Assembly: GCA_049889355.1 (NCBI GenBank) | Contig: JBMHDN010000018.1 | Location: forward strand, 1-37,371 | Length of the DNA: 37,371 bases | Source: JBMHDN01 sp049889355 | GTDB lineage: Bacteria > Pseudomonadota > Alphaproteobacteria > Puniceispirillales > Puniceispirillaceae | Direction: 5' to 3' | In this document: one piece after another, positions 33,774 to 37,371 of the stretch | Numbering within the stretch: position 1 is the stretch's first letter | How the letters are laid out: every line of letters begins with the position of its first letter | Notes under the pieces: model-generated | What the model was told of the DNA's origin: nothing | Seen by the model: only the letters and a program-made list of their open reading frames with translations | Database searches by the model: none | Made by a program: the position numbers and the translations under genes

Positions 33774-35024
33774 TTACTTCAAGAAGCCCTGTTCTTTTGC
33801 AGCTGTTGTGTAAGCTGCTTCGATGTCGGCCAGTGCCTGCTCAGCGCTCTCAGCACCTTTCACAAAGTCAACCAGTTCAGCTGACAATGTGTTGTGCATG
33901 ATGCCCATTTGCGGGAACATTGGATATGGCTTTGCACCGTTATTGGCAGTCGCCGCCACACCAGAGGCAGATGCACCAGGCTTGAAGCCGTCGATCAGCC
34001 ATACAGCGTCGTCATTGTTTGCAGCAACCATTTCTGGTGTCATGCCGCTAACCAGCGCTGCGAATGTGGCTTCGGCTTCTGCATCCGGCACATTGGTTGA
34101 AATGGTGATACCATCCCACCACAATGTTGCACCAGCGATTGAACCGCCATCTGTTGTTGGCGCAGAGGCCAGAACAGTGTTTGAGGTAACTTCAGGTGAT
34201 GAACCTTCATCATCCAGGATAACGCCTGCACGTGAACCCCACATGATACCAATGGCAGCTTCACCAGCTTCCCACAGGGCCTGTGTTTCGTTTGACGCAT
34301 GTGTCAGGTGATCTGGATGTGCATATTCAACCAGCTGAGCCAGTGTGTTCAGTGTTGCCAGACCTTCTGGGCCGTTCACGGCTGGCTGGGCAGTGCCCGC
34401 CTTGAAGTGTGAACCACCATGGCCGAGGAACATTGTGTTGAATGTCTCACCCATATTCCAGTCGATCATATTCATCACAATCGGATGTTCCATAATGCCT
34501 GCATCACGGATTTTCTTGGCAGCAGCAACAACCTCTGAATAGGTTGAAGGAATACCGTCAACACCAGCCTTTTCCAGGATGTCTTTACGGACATACAGGT
34601 GCTGAGAGTTCGCCATAAAGGCGACAGCCATGACCTTACCATTGATGGTGATCAGCTGGTTCTTCTTCAGATGCTTACCATATTTTGCGACATAATCATC
34701 CAGTGGACGAACCAGACCGTCATTCATCAGCTGAACCAGTGTTGAGTTCGCAACAATAACAGATGAATATTCTGATGGGTTTGGTGTCAGCGCCGCGTTC
34801 ATGATTTTGCGTGCTTCAGTTGTGTGGTTGCGCACAAATTCAGCAGCATTTCCAGCACAATGTTCTTCAGCTGCGTCTGCCACAGCGTGAATGGCTGGGA
34901 AATCACTTGCCAGAATGCGGATAGACTGACCAGACGGTCCGCAATCGACCTTGTGACCTGCTGCATGTGCAGAAGTGGCCATCAGACCAACAACAGCACC
35001 AAGTGCAATTTTCTTAAAAAGCAT
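33774..35024 (-). CDS. Extracellular solute-binding protein, family 1 (sugar type)
   Basis: Periplasmic receptor of the importer, 416 residues. The N-terminus is a clear signal peptide (MLFKKIALGAVVGLMATSAHA, cleavage expected after AHA, before AGHK). The mature part has the family features: LTPNPSEYSSVIVANSTLVQL, a lysine-rich hinge, WDGITISTNVPDAEAEATFAAL and aromatic residues typical of ligand pockets (WWDG, MIDWNMGETF). I start at ATG 35024, which has GGGAG upstream and begins the signal peptide; a longer ORF exists. The ligand is unknown; a polyol, sugar or glycerol-phosphate-like compound is the family norm. It follows the ATPase gene by 89 bases. Confidence 0.92.
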   Translation of the reverse strand: MLFKKIALGAVVGLMATSAHAAGHKVDCGPSGQSIRILASDFPAIHAVADAAEEHCAGNAAEFVRNHTTEARKIMNAALTPNPSEYSSVIVANSTLVQLMNDGLVRPLDDYVAKYGKHLKKNQLITINGKVMAVAFMANSQHLYVRKDILEKAGVDGIPSTYSEVVAAAKKIRDAGIMEHPIVMNMIDWNMGETFNTMFLGHGGSHFKAGTAQPAVNGPEGLATLNTLAQLVEYAHPDHLTHASNETQALWEAGEAAIGIMWGSRAGVILDDEGSSPEVTSNTVLASAPTTDGGSIAGATLWWDGITISTNVPDAEAEATFAALVSGMTPEMVAANNDDAVWLIDGFKPGASASGVAATANNGAKPYPMFPQMGIMHNTLSAELVDFVKGAESAEQALADIEAAYTTAAKEQGFLK

Positions 35025-35105
35025 GGTTAACTCCCTTTTCTCCTTTTGTGAATGTACCGCATAGGGCACATCCCCTTTTCCCGGACATACGGCCCGAGTC
35101 CTTTA

Positions 35106-35124
35106 TTGAAACCTCAGGTTTCAA
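35106..35124 (-). promoter_or_regulatory. Palindromic hairpin across the ATPase stop codon
   Basis: TTGAAACCTCAGGTTTCAA (+ strand) is a perfect 8-base inverted repeat with a 3-base centre. It contains the TGA stop of the ATPase gene and lies 82 bases before the binding-protein ATG. No T-run follows on the minus strand, so it is not a standard terminator. It could protect the upstream mRNA 3' end or be an operator for an internal promoter. Confidence 0.5.
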
Positions 35125-36163
35125 TGCGTGCACCAGTTTGATGGTCAAACAGGTGGCAAGCCTTGCTCGGCACTGAGACAGACACATCGTCGTTAATCTC
35201 AGCGCGATAATTCTTTTCGGTACGCACACTCACCAGCCCCGCGCCAATACGCAGCGTGATCATGGTCGCCTCACCCAGCAATTCAATAGAATAGAGCTTG
35301 GTATTAATTTCAGCCTTTTTGGAAGACACCGTGGCATCTTCTGCCCGGAAGCCCAGAATGACTGGCCCGTCCGGCGCATCAAAGCCAGCTATTTTCATAT
35401 CAGGTGCATTAAACACGCCCTTTGTAATCGTGCCCTCAATCAAATTCATAGCGGGGTTACCGATAAAGCCAGCGACAAATGTATTGGCTGGCTTGTCATA
35501 GATTTCGGTAGGCGTGCCGACCTGCTGAACCACACCCTTATTCATCACCACAACGCGATCTGCCAGCGTCATCGCTTCGATCTGATCGTGGGTCACATAA
35601 ATGGTTGTAACAGCCAGCTCATGGCTCAAATTTTTAATCTGTGCGCGCGTGCTCACTCGCAATTTTGCATCCAGATTGGAGAGAGGCTCATCCATCAAAA
35701 AGACATTTGGCTCACGCACAATGGCCCGGGCCAGAGCGACACGCTGGCGCTGACCGCCTGAGAGCTCAGCTGGTTTGCGATTGAGAAACTCGTTCAACTC
35801 AACCATAGAAGCAGCGCGCCTGACTTTCTCATCATGCTGGTCTTGCGGCACACCGCGCACTTTCAAAGGAAAGCGAATATTGTCATAGACATTCATATTC
35901 GGATAGAGCGCATAGGACTGAAACACCATGGCCACATCGCGGTCTTTGGGTTCGAGATCATTCACCAACTGACCATCGACAAGGATTTCACCATCGGTTG
36001 GGTTTTCAAGCCCGGCAATCATCCGCATGGTGGTGGTCTTGCCACATCCAGATGGCCCCAGCAGAACGAGGAATTCACGGCTATTGATGGTGAGGTCAAA
36101 ATTATCAACCCCGATAAAATCGCCCCATCTCTTTGTGATGTTCCGAAGCTGAATTTCAGCCAT
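35114..36163 (-). CDS. ugpC: ABC transporter ATPase, UgpC/MalK type
   Basis: Nucleotide-binding subunit of 349 residues. Walker A GPSGCGKTT at 37-45, Q-loop FQSYALYP near 81, signature LSGGQRQR at 134-141, Walker B VFLMDEPLSNLDAKL near 154-168 and the switch histidine in TTIYVTHDQIEAM. The C-terminal third (about 235-349) is the MalK-type regulatory domain, with GFRAEDA. It is the first gene of the minus-strand set, with GGGG about 8 bases before the ATG, an unusual order since the binding protein more often comes first. UgpC-like ATPases often serve several CUT1 importers, so it might also energise others. Confidence 0.94.
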   Translation of the reverse strand: MAEIQLRNITKRWGDFIGVDNFDLTINSREFLVLLGPSGCGKTTTMRMIAGLENPTDGEILVDGQLVNDLEPKDRDVAMVFQSYALYPNMNVYDNIRFPLKVRGVPQDQHDEKVRRAASMVELNEFLNRKPAELSGGQRQRVALARAIVREPNVFLMDEPLSNLDAKLRVSTRAQIKNLSHELAVTTIYVTHDQIEAMTLADRVVVMNKGVVQQVGTPTEIYDKPANTFVAGFIGNPAMNLIEGTITKGVFNAPDMKIAGFDAPDGPVILGFRAEDATVSSKKAEINTKLYSIELLGEATMITLRIGAGLVSVRTEKNYRAEINDDVSVSVPSKACHLFDHQTGARIET

Positions 36164-36366
36164 ATATAATCCCCTACAAATCCACAGCGCCTATCTTAAC
36201 GCTATCAGCAAGTCTCGGCCTTATGCAAAAGAAATTCACCAGGTGAAAATCAAATTGCAAACGTATGCAAAAAAGCTAGCCTTTGTGCACTTTCCTTGGC
36301 AAGCTTCTTTTTATCATCATGTAAAAATAAGTTTTTCCATCAGCGTTAAAGGTAGATTTAGGTAAA
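36164..36366. promoter_or_regulatory. Divergent control region of the ABC/SnoaL system
   Basis: 203 bases between the ATPase gene (minus) and the divergent SnoaL-like gene (plus). Besides the LacI-type palindrome at 36255-36270, it holds a perfect 13-base palindrome TTCACCAGGTGAA at 36235-36247 and the direct repeat TATGCAAAA at 36222-36230 and 36264-36272. The clustering within 50 bases indicates a regulated bidirectional promoter. I could not place convincing -35/-10 pairs. Confidence 0.6.
36255..36270. promoter_or_regulatory. Putative LacI-family operator
   Basis: TTGCAAACGTATGCAA is a 16-base palindrome about a central CG with one mismatched base pair. The even symmetry and central CG are typical of LacI/GalR-type operators. 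It lies about 90 bases from each divergent start codon and the only LacI-family gene in the window is in the minus-strand gene set it would control. Confidence 0.7.
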
Positions 36367-37359
36367 ATGTCCGATTTCAGAAAAACGGCAAAAACAGGTC
36401 TTGAAGCACTTCTCACATGCACAGATTCTGAGCTCACAACATGTGCACAAGCCATCATCGCACCAGATGCTGTGTTTGATATTGCTGCTCCTATTCATCA
36501 GCTTGTAGGCCGCCAGGCCATTTTGGACGGCTATTTCAAACCGATTCGTGCTGCTTTTGCCCATATTCACCGCCGTGATGAGATTTTTATTGGCGGCGAT
36601 AACCGGCGCGAACAAGGCGGACAATGGGTTGCTTCCGTTTTGCATTATGTTGGTCAGTTCACCGCACCTTTTTGCGGGGTGCGTCCTGCACGCGGTGCCC
36701 GCCAGCTCGCCTTTTTCAGATCAGGCGAATTCTACCGGCTGGATGATGGGCTCATCACCGAAGCCAAAATCATTTTTGATTTGCCGGATTTGATGCGCCA
36801 GGCCGGCCATCAGCCCTTCCCCTTTTCCTATGGCACAGAAATGCTGTTCCCAGCCCCAGCCACTCATGACGGGGTCTGCCCGGACCCGGCTGGCGGCAGT
36901 GCCAGCCTCGATGTCGTCGAACGCATGCTCGGTGCCTTGCGTGATTTCAACCCGGACACCTTTGAATCAGCAGAACAGACAGGTGAGAACGGTACCTGGG
37001 ATGATAATATGATGTGGTACGGGCCAATGGGTATTGGCTCAAACTTCCGCTGGGATGGTTTTGTCGATTATCACCGCGAAAGCTTTTTGCTGGCCTTCCC
37101 AGACAGAGTCGGTGGTAATCATTATTGCCGTATCGGCGATGGAAATTATGCCGCTGTTTCTGGCTGGCCATCCATGACCATGACCTTTCAAGGCGATTAT
37201 CTAGGTGTCAAGGCAGATGGGCGTGCGCTCACACTGCGCGTTATGGATTTTTATCGCATGGCCAATGGGCGCATCATGGAGAATTGGGTGATGCTGGATT
37301 ATGTCGATCTGATGAACCAGATGGGTGTGGATATCATCGCCCGCCAACAGCCAGAATGA
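36367..37359 (+). CDS. SnoaL-like (NTF2-fold) tandem-domain protein, divergent from the transporter
   Basis: 330 residues with two NTF2-like halves. The first half carries QLVGRQAILDGYFKPIRAAF and GGQWVASVLHYVGQF; the second carries MWYGPMGIGSNFRWDGFVDYH, AVSGWPSMTMTFQGDYLG and the family ending RVMDFYRM...ENWVMLDYVDLMNQMGVDI. It is a paralogue of the proteins at 28454 and 30891. AGG lies a few bases before the ATG. The gene is complete, its stop lying 12 bases from the window edge. It shares its control region with the ABC transporter genes, which ties it to the same pathway although it lies on the other strand. Confidence 0.8.
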   Translation: MSDFRKTAKTGLEALLTCTDSELTTCAQAIIAPDAVFDIAAPIHQLVGRQAILDGYFKPIRAAFAHIHRRDEIFIGGDNRREQGGQWVASVLHYVGQFTAPFCGVRPARGARQLAFFRSGEFYRLDDGLITEAKIIFDLPDLMRQAGHQPFPFSYGTEMLFPAPATHDGVCPDPAGGSASLDVVERMLGALRDFNPDTFESAEQTGENGTWDDNMMWYGPMGIGSNFRWDGFVDYHRESFLLAFPDRVGGNHYCRIGDGNYAAVSGWPSMTMTFQGDYLGVKADGRALTLRVMDFYRMANGRIMENWVMLDYVDLMNQMGVDIIARQQPE

Positions 37360-37371
37360 TAATAGCCAGAA

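Noticed and set aside
1..37371. Mobile elements, prophage, CRISPR, tRNA or rRNA genes
   Set aside because: I saw no transposase or integrase frame, no regularly spaced repeats and no cloverleaf-like or rRNA-like stretch; the gaps are all short and AT-rich.

Overview
The window looks like chromosomal DNA of a marine-type alphaproteobacterium, perhaps a SAR116-like or Rhodobacterales-related heterotroph. This is inferred from moderate GC content, an Entner-Doudoroff operon, UgpC-type sugar ABC transport and HpsN-like and SnoaL-like catabolic genes; no rRNA or marker gene fixes the taxonomy. Coding density is very high, with many ATGA, TGATG or TAATG gene junctions. I see no tRNA, rRNA, insertion sequence, prophage or CRISPR array, and no gap over 300 bases.

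Region 1 (2-10688, all minus strand) is a glycan assembly locus. It holds a membrane polysaccharide flippase, a DPM1-like GT2 glycosyltransferase, a class II glutamine amidotransferase fused to a WbpG-like N-acetyl sugar amidotransferase, a polytopic membrane protein, an STT3/PglB-type oligosaccharyltransferase with WWDYG signature, a UDP-glucuronate 4-epimerase, a WlbA/WbpB dehydrogenase and a WlbB/WbpD acetyltransferase. Together they suggest synthesis of a diacetamido/amidino uronic acid and transfer of a lipid-linked glycan to protein.

Region 2 (10714-16790, minus) is an ordered zwf-pgl-edd-eda-pgi operon for the Entner-Doudoroff pathway. The flippase follows pgi after 25 bases, so glycan genes may share its transcript.

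Region 3 (16998-23480) holds a TauE/SafE exporter and a MOFRL glycerate 2-kinase (plus), an enolase-superfamily dehydratase with a zinc alcohol dehydrogenase (minus), and an HpcH/HpaI aldolase with glucokinase (plus). The set fits non-phosphorylative breakdown of an aldonic or uronic type compound to pyruvate plus a glycerate-yielding aldehyde.

Region 4 (23477-36163, minus) is a long, mostly tightly packed set of genes: ABC ATPase, solute-binding protein, two permeases, two small SnoaL-like proteins, an HpsN-like histidinol dehydrogenase homologue, a double SnoaL-like protein, an SDR, a LacI repressor, another double SnoaL-like protein, a bicupin and a MetE-C-terminal-like protein. A fifth SnoaL-like gene (36367-37359) is divergent. 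The shared intergenic region carries a near-perfect LacI-type operator. I read this as an uncharacterised uptake and catabolic system with a LacI repressor, and it is the most interesting part of the window. One of the small SnoaL genes appears to be an in-frame internal-deletion derivative of the double-domain type.
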